A stretch of 41,616 nt of DNA from Candidatus Saccharimonadota bacterium (GCA_905372785.1 CAJPQG010000006.1:1-41616); one strand, 5' to 3'; counted from the stretch's first letter, positions 15,750 through 24,360 are shown. A program made the numbers and translations. The notes: generated from the letters alone by a model not told the origin.

Positions 15750-15868
15750 GCACGCCAGGCGCTAGCAGGTAGCTGACGTCTGTGGTATTATGTAGGTGCG
15801 TAAAGGTTTTACAGCAGTTTTTACAAGATTTTATAAAGCAAGCTCATCAAGAAGGGGGAAATTCTGCA

Positions 15869-15994
15869 ATGGGGAAGCAAAGACAGTACGTCGCAGTAGC
15901 AGGTATGATGATTTTGGTGGTATGTATTATTATGGCCGTCAGTGTATTTGCGGTGCGCGCAGCGCTATATAATCCAGTCCAACTAAAGATGTAA
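15869..15994 (+). CDS. Small single-helix membrane protein (41 aa)
   Basis: ATG at 15869 with an AAGGGGG purine tract 8-10 bases upstream. Six polar/basic residues are followed by one long hydrophobic helix (about 8-33) and a short tail, so the protein sits in the membrane with its N-terminus probably inside. No family is recognised. A strong terminator begins 17 bases after the stop, which supports a real transcription unit. The frame is open further upstream, but those codons read poorly. Confidence 0.6.
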   Translation: MGKQRQYVAVAGMMILVVCIIMAVSVFAVRAALYNPVQLKM

Positions 15995-16010
15995 TGAGTA
16001 GATAGTCTAG

Positions 16011-16036
16011 GCCCGGCAGATAATGCTGGGCTTTTT
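16011..16036 (+). terminator. Rho-independent terminator
   Basis: GCCCGGCA and TGCTGGGC pair around GATAA and are followed by TTTTT. Confidence 0.9.
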
Positions 16037-16102
16037 GATTAGTGTTCAAACAAAACATTTTGCTATAGGTAGTTATAGTAGTAATTGAGGTATGATATAA
16101 AA

Positions 16103-16153
16103 CTATACACTCAGTTAATAGACTATTGAATAAACTATTCACCAAGTGTATAG
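16103..16153 (+). promoter_or_regulatory. Palindromic operator region of the PadR-ABC operon
   Basis: Outer arms CTATACACT (16103-16111) and AGTGTATAG (16145-16153) are perfect inverted repeats. Inside lie two more palindromes, AATAGACTATT (16117-16127) and GAATAAACTATTC (16128-16140). The right outer arm overlaps the -10 box TATAGT (16149-16154). This is a likely binding site of the PadR protein encoded 8 bases downstream. Confidence 0.65.
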
Positions 16154-16154
16154 T
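16149..16154 (+). promoter_or_regulatory. -10 box TATAGT, leaderless promoter of the PadR gene
   Basis: TGTATAGT ends 6 bases before the ATG at 16161. There is no Shine-Dalgarno. Confidence 0.55.
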
Positions 16155-16160
16155 AGAAAT

Positions 16161-16691
16161 ATGAATGCACAATATATATTACTTGGGTTTTTAGCGCAGC
16201 ATTCAGATTACGGCTATGAACTCAAGAAAAAATATGACAGTTATTTCGGGAAAGACAAGGCGATTCTACCTGGGCAGGTGTATGCTACATTGGCTCGACT
16301 TAAGCGAGACAATAAAGTAATAGCAGTGGAACAGCCGGAAGAGTCTGGTGGACCGCAACGAACTCGATATGAGATCACGGATGTTGGTCGGCAGGAGTTG
16401 CGGGAGTGGCTTGAGTCTCCAGAGGCGCCTTCACCGCAACTGCAGGCTACGATGTATGTTAAAACAGTGTTAGCTTTGCTGGAGCAGGGTGATGCTGCAC
16501 CGTATTTAGATAATCAACGGATGGCACACATCGAGCGAATGCGTACATTAACGCGACAGCGACAAGATAGTAACTTGTCTGATATGTTGCTTATAGACCA
16601 TGCATTGTTTCATTTAGAGGCTGACTTAAGGTGGATTGAATTGACCATTTCCCGATTAACAAAATTAAAAGAGGAGTTATCTCATGAATAA
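16161..16691 (+). CDS. PadR-family transcriptional regulator
   Basis: 176 aa. The N-terminal winged helix has the PadR pattern: ILLGFLAQHSDYGYELKKKYD, then ILPGQVYATLARLKRDNKV, then a wing ending RTRYEITDVGRQELREWL (residues about 5-88). The C-terminal half is a charged helical dimerisation region. It is followed with an 8-bp overlap by an ABC ATPase and then its permease. This is the usual arrangement in which a PadR repressor senses a toxic compound and controls its exporter. Confidence 0.92.
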   Translation: MNAQYILLGFLAQHSDYGYELKKKYDSYFGKDKAILPGQVYATLARLKRDNKVIAVEQPEESGGPQRTRYEITDVGRQELREWLESPEAPSPQLQATMYVKTVLALLEQGDAAPYLDNQRMAHIERMRTLTRQRQDSNLSDMLLIDHALFHLEADLRWIELTISRLTKLKEELSHE

Positions 16692-17376
16692 TCCAATTAT
16701 TAGCGCCAGGAATGTTGTAAAACAATTTGGACAAACCAAGGCACTGCGTGGGGCATCACTCGATGTTGCTCCTGGGGAGATAGTAGCAATTATGGGGCCT
16801 AGTGGCTCAGGTAAATCTACGCTGCTGCATAGCCTTGCTGCCATTATTGGTATTGATAGTGGTGAAATTACATTAGCCGGGAAGAGAATTGATACGCTAA
16901 AAGACGATGCACGCAGCAAGCTGCGCCGTACACATTTTGGTTTTGTATTTCAGTTTGGACAACTGGTGCCAGAATTGACGGTGCTTGATAATGTTGCCTT
17001 GCCGCTACTTCTGAACGGAGAAAAACGAACTGCGGCGTATGAGCGAGCTAAGCGGTGGATTAATAAAGTGGAATTAGGTGACAAGGCTGACAATATAGTT
17101 GGTGAATTATCTGGTGGGCAGATGCAGCGTATTGCGATTGCGCGTGCAATGGTAATTCAGCCAAAGATTCTTTTTGCTGATGAACCGACAGGTTCGCTTG
17201 ATACGTTGAACTCGCAAAAGATTATGGAGCTGTTTATTGCTATGGCAAGAGAGCACGGTACGACCGTTATTATGGTGACGCATGAACCATCGATTGCAGC
17301 CTACGCAGATAGGGAAGTGATCGTGCGTGATGGTGTGGTAGCTGCCGCAGCTCAGCATGCTCCAGGGAGGATGTAG
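16684..17376 (+). CDS. ABC transporter ATP-binding protein (MacB/LolD-like)
   Basis: 230 aa. Walker A GPSGSGKST at 38-46, Q-loop FVFQFGQL, signature LSGGQMQRIAIARAM near 140, and Walker B plus D-loop LFADEPTGSLD near 160-171, then MVTHE. It pairs with the FtsX-type permease starting 2 bases after its stop. GAGGAG lies 6 bases before the ATG, inside the end of the regulator gene, so the three genes are one operon. Confidence 0.94.
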   Translation: MNNPIISARNVVKQFGQTKALRGASLDVAPGEIVAIMGPSGSGKSTLLHSLAAIIGIDSGEITLAGKRIDTLKDDARSKLRRTHFGFVFQFGQLVPELTVLDNVALPLLLNGEKRTAAYERAKRWINKVELGDKADNIVGELSGGQMQRIAIARAMVIQPKILFADEPTGSLDTLNSQKIMELFIAMAREHGTTVIMVTHEPSIAAYADREVIVRDGVVAAAAQHAPGRM

Positions 17377-17378
17377 CG

Positions 17379-19601
17379 ATGGGTGTTAGTTTTCTATTAT
17401 TACGAAAGTCAGGGCGTGAATCTTTTGTGCGCCTCGGCTTGATTACCGGAGCGGTAGCGCTTGGGGTACTTTTAATTTGCTATTTTATGGCAGGTGTTAA
17501 TGGATTAGTAGGTAGGCAGTCGAGGCTTGTTATCAATAACACTAGTTTCCAGGCGATGATGCAATCTGGTCAAAATAACTCGGCACAAGAAGGGGCAACG
17601 CCGTTGTTGGTTGCAGTTGGCCAGGACAACCCTAACCGATATCGTGAAGATAATATTACCGTACATTCATTACATGCAGAGCCAGGTTCTCCAGAGTTTA
17701 AAAAGCTGGCTACACCGAAGCCTGGTGAGTACTATCTTTCGAAGCGACTAGCCGATATCAACCGGCAACATCCTGAGGAGCATATTGGACAACGGTATGG
17801 TACAAAATATTTAGGTGAGCTGCCGGATGAGTACACGGGTGCCCCTGATATGCTAATGGTAGTTCGTGGTGCTAGTCAGCAGGAAGTAGAACAAGCACAA
17901 CAAATGGGGAGGCCGTTTGCGCCAATCTACAAGACCGATTCGAGCGGACGGGTTGGTATTGCGATAGACCCAATTACTATGTTTCTCACTGCAGTGGGAT
18001 CTACGATACTACTTGTTCCAATCGTGAACTTTGTGGCAGTGGCCTCTCAGCTTGGTAGTGTACAGCGTGAAAAACGATATGCAGCATTGCGGCTTATTGG
18101 AGCCACTAAGGCGCAGGTAAATAAGATATTGCTAGTGGAATCTCTCGTAGCGGCGGCAGCTGGTATTGTAGTGGGAGTTATTATATTTAACCTTGCACAA
18201 TTCCCACTAATTAACTTCACGTATGGTGGTCTTCATTTTTGGCCAGCAGACTTTGCGCTGTCTTGGGTGCAGTATACACTTATCATTGTACTTACACTTG
18301 GGCTTATCTCTTGGGTAAGTTGGCGCCGTATGCGTCGAGCTCAAGTCTCACCACTAGGTGTTGCAAATACACAGGCTAAAGCAAAACCGTTACGTGCATG
18401 GCGAGTAGCGCCGCTGCTGGTTGGTGTTGGTGCTGTAGCGTGGGTGTCATCGCCAATCGGTCGTGAGGCATTCAAATCAAGTGCCGGTAACGTCAATCAG
18501 CAAATAATGGTATCGCTAATTCTAATGGCTGCTGTTCTTGCTATCATGTTTGGCCTTATGTTAGCAGGCGGTTGGTTAACGAATAAGATAGCTAGCTTGG
18601 CCGCATCGAGGGCACGCCGTCCCGCAACCCTGATTGCTGGTAAACGAGTGTCAATGCATTCTCGAGCAGTGTTCCGCAGTGTCGGTGGTGTTGTGCTGGC
18701 GCTGTTCGCAGGTAGCTTCTATCTATCATCAGTGAGTGGTATTGAAGAACTTACAAAACAATCCATGCAGGACAATGGGTATGCCAAACTCGAAGGGAAG
18801 ACGGCTATTGTCATTGGTGGAAAGCATCGATTGCCAGATGAGCTAAGGAAGGCTATTAAGCAGCAGTCATATGTAGTAAGCAGTACCCCGATTACTGCAT
18901 TAGCTAAAGGTGGACACATGATGGACTGTACTGCGCTGGAAGTTTACACAGAGCACCGCTGTCCGGATGGGACTAACGGGGCACATCAGGTAGTTGTTGA
19001 CTTTGACAAGTCTGCCAACGAGCCGGTACGACTAGCTGATATATCGGAAATTGATGTAGGTGCAACTACAGACTATCTTGTATCATTGCGACAAGTTGAA
19101 GATATTGATAAGCTACGTAGCCTCGTCTTCCAGCATGTGGGTGCAATTAGGCCGTTTTGGGTAGTTAGCGGTCAATATACAAAATCTCCGCACATTAATC
19201 CGCTAATTATCAATTTTGCTCAACTTGCATATGTTGCCATGATAGTAACATTACTTGTTGCGGTGGCTAGCCTGGTGGTTGCTACTATAGGTGGACTACT
19301 TGAACGACGTCGATCGCTATTTACACTGCGATTAAGCGGTATGTCTGTCGGAAGTTTGCAGCGTTTAGTATTGATTGAGTCGTTAGTGCCGCTGTTCGTC
19401 GTTTCGATTATTGCGTGTTGCATGGGAGTTTGGTCTGGGTCAGTGTTTGTATCATTGCTTAGTAGTTCGCTACATCCAACCATCACCATTACGTATATAG
19501 CGATTGTGACGGGTGGCCTTGTGGCAGCTGTCATTGGGGTATGCTTTGTACTGCCAATGTTGAAAAAACTTACATCACCAGAAGCTAATCAGACTGAGTA
19601 A
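17379..19601 (+). CDS. ABC transporter permease with two FtsX domains
   Basis: 740 aa. Helix 1 (about 22-42) is followed by an extracytoplasmic domain to about 200, then three helices with the coupling motif REKRYAALRLIGATKAQVNK near 228-247. Two central helices and another pair follow, then a second extracytoplasmic domain (about 450-610) and three final helices with LERRRSLFTLRLSGMSVGSL as second coupling motif. The duplicated layout resembles LolC/MacB-type and antimicrobial-peptide-resistance permeases. With the PadR repressor upstream, export of or resistance to an envelope-active compound is likely. Confidence 0.9.
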   Translation: MGVSFLLLRKSGRESFVRLGLITGAVALGVLLICYFMAGVNGLVGRQSRLVINNTSFQAMMQSGQNNSAQEGATPLLVAVGQDNPNRYREDNITVHSLHAEPGSPEFKKLATPKPGEYYLSKRLADINRQHPEEHIGQRYGTKYLGELPDEYTGAPDMLMVVRGASQQEVEQAQQMGRPFAPIYKTDSSGRVGIAIDPITMFLTAVGSTILLVPIVNFVAVASQLGSVQREKRYAALRLIGATKAQVNKILLVESLVAAAAGIVVGVIIFNLAQFPLINFTYGGLHFWPADFALSWVQYTLIIVLTLGLISWVSWRRMRRAQVSPLGVANTQAKAKPLRAWRVAPLLVGVGAVAWVSSPIGREAFKSSAGNVNQQIMVSLILMAAVLAIMFGLMLAGGWLTNKIASLAASRARRPATLIAGKRVSMHSRAVFRSVGGVVLALFAGSFYLSSVSGIEELTKQSMQDNGYAKLEGKTAIVIGGKHRLPDELRKAIKQQSYVVSSTPITALAKGGHMMDCTALEVYTEHRCPDGTNGAHQVVVDFDKSANEPVRLADISEIDVGATTDYLVSLRQVEDIDKLRSLVFQHVGAIRPFWVVSGQYTKSPHINPLIINFAQLAYVAMIVTLLVAVASLVVATIGGLLERRRSLFTLRLSGMSVGSLQRLVLIESLVPLFVVSIIACCMGVWSGSVFVSLLSSSLHPTITITYIAIVTGGLVAAVIGVCFVLPMLKKLTSPEANQTE

Positions 19602-19627
19602 GCGTGGTATAATAAAAGTAATTACAA

Positions 19628-19655
19628 AAATAGCCCCATTCTTGGGGCTATTTAG
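19628..19655 (+). terminator. Rho-independent terminator of the PadR-ABC operon
   Basis: AAATAGCCCC and GGGGCTATTT form a perfect stem with flanking A and T runs, so it can act on either strand. Confidence 0.88.
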
Positions 19656-19706
19656 TTTGTCGCTAGTGTGGCTTATGTATAAAGAGTGGTTCTAGAGTAG
19701 AGTGCT

Positions 19707-20330
19707 TTACACATCAATGGATTGAGATGCATTAAGGCGCTGGTAGGTGCAGCCTACTTCTTGGGCAACAGCTCCGTGCAGCCTGTCTACGAGGTCTTGC
19801 CCAGTTTTGTTTGCAATGGCATCATGAATTGGAAAGGCTAGCTTTGGCTTTATGGCACGCAAAAAGTCTAATGATTCGGCAACTTTCATCCACGGAGCGG
19901 TAACGGGCAGTGCTAGGGCTACAACTGGCTTACTTGGCACAGCGAAAGAATCTCCTGGGTGGTAGAAGTACTCATTTATAAGCACACCTAGGTTCTGTGG
20001 CGCAGGCACACTTTTATCGATGTGTGCGTGCTCGCCGCCAAAGAACTCTAGCGTAAATGGGCCAACCTGTGCGGTGTCTCCCGCAGCGACAGGAATGAGT
20101 GTATCGTTTGCCACGTCGCTTGGGCCATAGAGCACTGCTTCCGGAAAAGCTTGTTGCAACTGCTGTAGCAGCTCGGGGCTGTTATGGTCTGGATGGTTAT
20201 GGGTGATGATGATTGCAACAACGTCTTTTGGTAGCACAAAATCATCAGTCCACACGCCTGGGTCAATCACGAGACTCTGGTTATTTACGGTTAATACGGT
20301 ACATGCGTGCTGGTATTTTGTAAGTATCAT
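19707..20330 (-). CDS. MBL-fold metal-dependent hydrolase
   Basis: 207 aa metallo-beta-lactamase fold. Metal ligands: IDPGVW turn near 23-28, THNHPDH (HxHxDH) near 43-49, a later GGEHAHID, and HPGDS and PIHDA near the C-terminus. The compact size and PGDSF/PIHD ending place it in the UlaG-like/YtkL-like branch, whose substrates are varied. The start follows TATAAT by 7 bases without a Shine-Dalgarno. It converges with the ABC operon on the left. Confidence 0.9.
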   Translation of the reverse strand: MILTKYQHACTVLTVNNQSLVIDPGVWTDDFVLPKDVVAIIITHNHPDHNSPELLQQLQQAFPEAVLYGPSDVANDTLIPVAAGDTAQVGPFTLEFFGGEHAHIDKSVPAPQNLGVLINEYFYHPGDSFAVPSKPVVALALPVTAPWMKVAESLDFLRAIKPKLAFPIHDAIANKTGQDLVDRLHGAVAQEVGCTYQRLNASQSIDV

Positions 20331-20337
20331 AATTGTT

Positions 20338-20343
20338 ATTATA
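20338..20343 (-). promoter_or_regulatory. -10 box TATAAT (extended TGC), leaderless promoter of the MBL gene
   Basis: On the minus strand, TGCTATAAT is followed by 7 bases and then the ATG at 20330. Confidence 0.6.
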
Positions 20344-20369
20344 GCATAAAATGCATATATTTAGAATAG

Positions 20370-20819
20370 CTACGCAGCACGGCTTACTTCTTGCTCGTGT
20401 GCTTCTTTCCATGCTTCGTGAGCCTGCCAACTGGGGCCTTCGATAATCTGTTCCCGATTTTGTATGACACCCCACGGAGCATTTTCATCTTCGCTCAGGA
20501 TGTGAATTACCCAGTCCTTACCATGAATATCGCGAACGGTAATTTACCCAGACAGCACCCAAAGTACTTTTTGGTATATTTTTGCCAGCTCTTGTTCGTC
20601 GCTTGGTGTGGGGCCACTATGGGCGATGCTGTCAAATAGTGCCTCTAGCTCGTCCCAGCTAATGTGTCGATGGCTAATGTGCGCTTCTTCACTCAGGCGC
20701 GCCATTGCAAAACAGATCGAATCGAGCGACTCGGCAGTACTTTGTTTATCGACCGCTTCGTTGTATAGCTCGATTACTTCGCGGGCGATGATGGCTTGGT
20801 GGGAGAGCAGAGAATTTAT
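20370..20819 (-). pseudogene. Recently broken gene of about 149 codons, unknown family
   Basis: One minus-strand frame is protein-like from 20819 to the TAG at 20370-20372, interrupted by a single TAA at 20544-20546. Part one reads INSLLSHQAIIAREVIELYN..., ending QKVLWVLSG; part two reads ITVRDIHGKDWVIHILSEDE..., ending EVSRAA. The expected start codon is ATA (20817-20819), 10 bases after a perfect TGCTATAAT box, and an in-frame TGA lies just upstream. ATG to ATA and CAA to TAA are both C:G to T:A transitions. If the TAA is read as a true stop and ATA as a start, a 91-residue product is possible. No family is recognised. Confidence 0.6.
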
Positions 20820-20829
20820 GAGTCAAAAC

Positions 20830-20835
20830 ATTATA
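20830..20835 (-). promoter_or_regulatory. -10 box TATAAT (extended TGC) of the broken gene
   Basis: A perfect TGCTATAAT on the minus strand precedes the ATA codon by 10 bases. The promoter is intact while the start codon is not. Confidence 0.5.
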
Positions 20836-20932
20836 GCATCGGATTTAGTTAATATAATACATTAATAGACAGAAAAAGTCAAATCGCTGGTTTGGGGTGG
20901 ATGGTGTAATAAATAATAAAGGTGATAGATGC

Positions 20933-20938
20933 TATACT
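20933..20938 (+). promoter_or_regulatory. -10 box TATACT (extended TGC), leaderless promoter of the MutY-like gene
   Basis: TGCTATACT ends 8 bases before the ATG at 20947. No Shine-Dalgarno is present. Confidence 0.6.
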
Positions 20939-20946
20939 TTAGAGAT

Positions 20947-21723
20947 ATGACCCATCAGGAGTTTCAAGATTACGTGCGCAGCCGGGGCAGGCGATTATAT
21001 CGGCCTATGCCATGGCGTAAGCAGCCTACGTTTTATAACGTGCTGGTGAGTGAGCTGATGCTGCAGCAGACGCAGGTTACGCGGGTACACGTAAAGTTTG
21101 CTGAATTTATGGAGCGGTTTCCTAATGTGGAGACACTTGCGGCGGCTGATTTACCAGGAGTACTGCAGGCTTGGCAGGGGCTGGGCTATAATCGCCGAGC
21201 GCACTATTTGCACCAGGCTGCGCAACAAATAGCAAAGGGAGCTAAGATGAAGACTGAGGCTGATTTGCTAGCATTGCCTGGAGTCGGGCCGGGTACGGCA
21301 GGCGCTATCATGAACTATGTGTATCAGGTGCCGACGCCGTTTATTGAGACTAATATTCGTACGGTATATTTTAACCACTTTTTTGCGGGACGCAGTGGCG
21401 TGACGGACCGAGAGCTATTGCCAGTGGTTGCTGAAACAATGGATAAAGGTGATCCGCGAGGTTGGTTTTGGGCACTAATGGACTACGGTACGGAGCTGAA
21501 GGCGCAAGGCAAAGGTAAGCTACAGACAAGCCGGCACTATGCAAAGCAGTCGCGATTTTCTGGCAGTCTTCGCCAGATGCGCGGAGAGATTGTTCGCCGG
21601 GTGGCCGCCGGTCAGGCTTGGGGTGAGATTGTATGTGATTTGCAGGCAGACGAACGATTTATAGCTGCACGAGATGGACTATTGGAGGATGGATTGCTGC
21701 CACATGGTATACTAGAAAGATAG
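20947..21723 (+). CDS. MutY-like DNA glycosylase (HhH-GPD) without Fe-S cluster
   Basis: 258 aa. MutY features: PWRKQPTFYNVLVSELMLQQTQV (21-44) with the proton-donor Glu at 36, GLGYNRRAHYLHQAA, and the HhH-GPD hairpin LPGVGPGTAGAI (110-121). Three departures stand out. The catalytic Asp of DGNVxR is Glu here (FIETNIRTV, E134). The four cysteines that bind [4Fe-4S] after ALMDYG are absent. The C-terminal Nudix-like 8-oxoG recognition domain is missing. It probably still removes a damaged or mispaired base, but A:8-oxoG specificity is uncertain. A GlsB-like gene follows 22 bases downstream. Confidence 0.83.
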   Translation: MTHQEFQDYVRSRGRRLYRPMPWRKQPTFYNVLVSELMLQQTQVTRVHVKFAEFMERFPNVETLAAADLPGVLQAWQGLGYNRRAHYLHQAAQQIAKGAKMKTEADLLALPGVGPGTAGAIMNYVYQVPTPFIETNIRTVYFNHFFAGRSGVTDRELLPVVAETMDKGDPRGWFWALMDYGTELKAQGKGKLQTSRHYAKQSRFSGSLRQMRGEIVRRVAAGQAWGEIVCDLQADERFIAARDGLLEDGLLPHGILER

Positions 21724-21745
21724 ACAGTAACAGAAAGGTATCAGC

Positions 21746-21997
21746 ATGAGTTTATTTGTATGGCTAATTATCGGTGGTTTGGCAGGATGGCTGGCATCGA
21801 AAGTAATTAAACGCAAGGGTTCTGGCGTTGTAACTAATATTGTAGTGGGCGTTATCGGTGCTTTCCTTGGCGGCTGGGTTGTAAGCCTAATGGGCGGCAA
21901 CGCTAATGTTCTCACTGGCTTTAATGTCTCTAGCTTCTTAACTGCCTTCTTTGGTGCAGTGTTACTACTGCTTTTACTAAAGGCTATTCGAAAATAA
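21746..21997 (+). CDS. GlsB/YeaQ/YmgE family membrane protein
   Basis: 83 aa with three hydrophobic segments: LIIGGLAGWLASKVIKRKGSG (first helix and the typical GWLA-x(3)-Lys-rich turn), NIVVGVIGAFLGGWVVSLM, and a final FFGAVLLLLLLKAIRK. This is the transglycosylase-associated/GlsB pattern, common among stress-induced small membrane proteins of unknown mechanism. A GAAAGG site lies 6-7 bases before the ATG. It may be cotranscribed with the MutY-like gene, and a strong terminator follows. Confidence 0.88.
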   Translation: MSLFVWLIIGGLAGWLASKVIKRKGSGVVTNIVVGVIGAFLGGWVVSLMGGNANVLTGFNVSSFLTAFFGAVLLLLLLKAIRK

Positions 21998-22017
21998 CAA
22001 GTACCTAAAGGTACAAA

Positions 22018-22056
22018 CAAAAGCTACCCGGTTATCTGTTAGCCGGGTAGCTTTAT
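22018..22056 (+). terminator. Rho-independent terminator
   Basis: AAAGCTACCCGG pairs with CCGGGTAGCTTT; A and T tracts on both sides make it usable by the converging clpB transcript as well. Confidence 0.88.
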
Positions 22057-22077
22057 TAGGGCTTGAAAGCCTCTTTG

Positions 22078-24231
22078 TTATTGTTTTGTGAATACAGCGG
22101 TACCGTCTTTGGCAGTGACATCGACAGTGTCGCCCTCGTGCACGCGACCATCGATGAGCTCGAGTGCTAGCGGATCAAGGATACGTTTTTGTATCAGTCG
22201 CTTAAGTGGTCGAGCACCAAAGGCTGGGTCATAGCCATCTTCGGCAAGCATATCGCGGGCGCTCTTGTCAAACCGCAGCGTGATATCACGGCTGTCTTTG
22301 ATTTGACGAGCTACTCGTGATAGCTGTACATCCACGATAGTGTGCAATGTTTCTTTATGGATACGATCAAAAATCACAATGTCATCGATGCGGTTCAGGA
22401 ATTCTGGGCGGAAGTGCTGGCGCAACACCTCGAGCATCTCAACTTCTAGCTTGGCGAAGCTCTGCTTGCTGCTTAGGTCGTAGTCCATGATTTTTTGCGA
22501 GCCAACGTTGCTTGTCATGATGATGATGGTGTTGCTAAAATCGATCGTCCGGCCTTGGCCATCAGTCAGGCGGCCGTCGTCCAACACCTGGAGGAGCACG
22601 TTAAAGACGTCGGGGTGGGCCTTCTCGATTTCGTCAAACAGTACCACGCTGTAGGGGCGGCGGCGCACTGCTTCGGTCAGTTGCCCGCCTTGGTCGTAAC
22701 CAACGTAGCCTGGTGGCGAGCCAATCAGGCGGGCGACGGCGTGGCGCTCCATGTATTCGCTCATATCGATGCGAATCATAGCGTGTTCATCGTCGAATAA
22801 TTCGCGGCACAGGCTACGGGCTACCTCTGTTTTGCCAACCCCAGTTGGGCCAAGGAAGAGGAAGGAACCAATTGGCCGATTAGTATCACTGAGCCCAGCG
22901 CGCGAACGACGAATGGCGCTTGCCACGGCAGCCACGGCGCGGTCTTGGCCAATAACCTGGCGGCCGATTGAGTCTTCAAGTTTGGTTAATTTACTCGATT
23001 CGCTTTCCATCAGCCGCTCTACGGGAATACCCGTCCAGCGCGCCACCACACTAGCTATATCGTCGGGCGTGACTTCTTCGCGCAGTAAGCGGTCGGCCGG
23101 TGGAATAGCCGCCAGTTCCTGGCGGGCGGCACTCAGCTTTTTCTCCAGCTCTGGCATATCGCCGTATTTGATACGGCTTGCAGTAGCCAGATCGGCATCG
23201 CGCTCGGCGATTTCAAGACGAGAGCGCAGACTGTCCATTTTTTCAGTAGCAGTGTTGACGGTCTGCAGAATGTCCTTTTCGTGCTGCCATTTGGTGTCGA
23301 TGACATCAGCTTTGGCCCGGAGGTCAGCGATCTGCTGCTTAATTTCCGCTTTGCGCGCCTTGGCGTGGTCGGATTTATCTTTTTTGAGCGCGGCTTCTTC
23401 AATCTCCAGCTGCAAGCGGCGGTTATTGAGCCGATCGAGGCTAATCGGCACGCTCTCTAGCTGCATTTTGAGCGCGCTAGTTGCTTCATCCAGCAGGTCA
23501 ACCGCCTTATCGGGCAGAAAGCGGTCGGGTAAGTAGCGGGTAGACAGCCGCGCCGCCGCTACAATCGCATCATCAGCAATCTTGACACCGTGGTGGACTT
23601 CGTACTTTTCCTTGAGGCCACGCAAGATCGCGATGGTGTCGTCAAAACTTGGTTCACCAACATAGACTGGCTGAAAGCGCCGCTCCAGGGCTGCGTCCTT
23701 CTCGACATACTGGCGGTACTCGGCCAGCGTGGTGGCACCAATCATATGGAGTTTGCCGCGGGCCAGGGCAGGCTTGAGCATATTGCCGGCGTCCATACTG
23801 CCTTCGCCTTTGCCAGCGCCGACCATGGTGTGAATTTCATCGACGAAGAGAATGATCTCGCCGGCCGCTTCTTCTACCTCTTTGAGTACACCCTTGAGGC
23901 GCTCTTCAAACTGGCCGCGGAAGCTCGCGCCGGCTAGCAAGCTTGAAATCTCCAGACTAATCAGTCGCTTATCCTTCAGCGACGCCGGTACGTTGCCCTT
24001 AACGATGCGCTGCGCGAGAGCCTCGACGATGGCTGTTTTGCCAACGCCCGGCTCGCCGATCAGCACGGGGTTATTCTTGGTACGCCGGCTGAGGATCTGC
24101 ATGGTGCGGCGGATTTCTTCATCCCGGCCAATCACTGGGTCGAGCTTGCCCTCACGCGCCAGAGCGGTGAGGTCGGTGCCAAACTGCTCTAGTGGTTTTT
24201 TAGTATCTTGTTGGTTCATATTTGGTTGCAT
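22078..24231 (-). CDS. clpB: ClpB-type disaggregase lacking the N-terminal domain
   Basis: 717 aa. AAA1: Walker A GEPGVGKT at 59-66, FVDEIHTMVGAGKGEG, then arginine-finger ALERRFQPV. A long coiled-coil M-domain at about 275-400 (RLNNRRLQLEIEEAALKK and on) marks ClpB rather than ClpC/ClpA. AAA2: GPTGVGKTE near 460, RIDMSEYMERHAVARLIGSP pore region with GYVGYDQGG, VLFDEIEKAHPDV, and FRPEFLNRIDD. Bacterial ClpB has about 850 residues; here the first 140 are absent, like the internally initiated short ClpB form. AAAGGAG sits 9-10 bases before the ATG. CIRCE at 24343 implies HrcA heat-shock control. Confidence 0.95.
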   Translation of the reverse strand: MQPNMNQQDTKKPLEQFGTDLTALAREGKLDPVIGRDEEIRRTMQILSRRTKNNPVLIGEPGVGKTAIVEALAQRIVKGNVPASLKDKRLISLEISSLLAGASFRGQFEERLKGVLKEVEEAAGEIILFVDEIHTMVGAGKGEGSMDAGNMLKPALARGKLHMIGATTLAEYRQYVEKDAALERRFQPVYVGEPSFDDTIAILRGLKEKYEVHHGVKIADDAIVAAARLSTRYLPDRFLPDKAVDLLDEATSALKMQLESVPISLDRLNNRRLQLEIEEAALKKDKSDHAKARKAEIKQQIADLRAKADVIDTKWQHEKDILQTVNTATEKMDSLRSRLEIAERDADLATASRIKYGDMPELEKKLSAARQELAAIPPADRLLREEVTPDDIASVVARWTGIPVERLMESESSKLTKLEDSIGRQVIGQDRAVAAVASAIRRSRAGLSDTNRPIGSFLFLGPTGVGKTEVARSLCRELFDDEHAMIRIDMSEYMERHAVARLIGSPPGYVGYDQGGQLTEAVRRRPYSVVLFDEIEKAHPDVFNVLLQVLDDGRLTDGQGRTIDFSNTIIIMTSNVGSQKIMDYDLSSKQSFAKLEVEMLEVLRQHFRPEFLNRIDDIVIFDRIHKETLHTIVDVQLSRVARQIKDSRDITLRFDKSARDMLAEDGYDPAFGARPLKRLIQKRILDPLALELIDGRVHEGDTVDVTAKDGTAVFTKQ

Positions 24232-24331
24232 ATGTCGTCATCTCCTTTCTCTCAACACGTACATAGTGCAAGTAATTAAACATTCAATAATCAATAGCTA
24301 CAAAATAATTTTTTAAAAGTAGTCTACTACT

Positions 24332-24360
24332 AGTATAGTAAATTGGCACTCTCATGGCAA
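24332..24360 (-). promoter_or_regulatory. clpB promoter (TTGCCA, 17 bases, TATACT)
   Basis: On the minus strand the -35 TTGCCA is at 24355-24360 and the -10 TATACT at 24332-24337, with an ideal 17-base spacer. The start would leave a 5' leader of about 95 nt. Confidence 0.7.

Noticed and set aside
20823..20825. In-frame TGA upstream of the broken gene, considered as possible UGA recoding (as in Gracilibacteria/Absconditabacteria)
   Set aside because: The preceding ATG overlaps the -10 box, and UGA ends real genes here such as 344-988 and 25259-25963. The standard code fits.
22751..23536. 261-codon open frame on the plus strand inside clpB
   Set aside because: It is antisense to strongly conserved ClpB motifs, is Ser/Arg-rich and repetitive in composition, and has no start signals.
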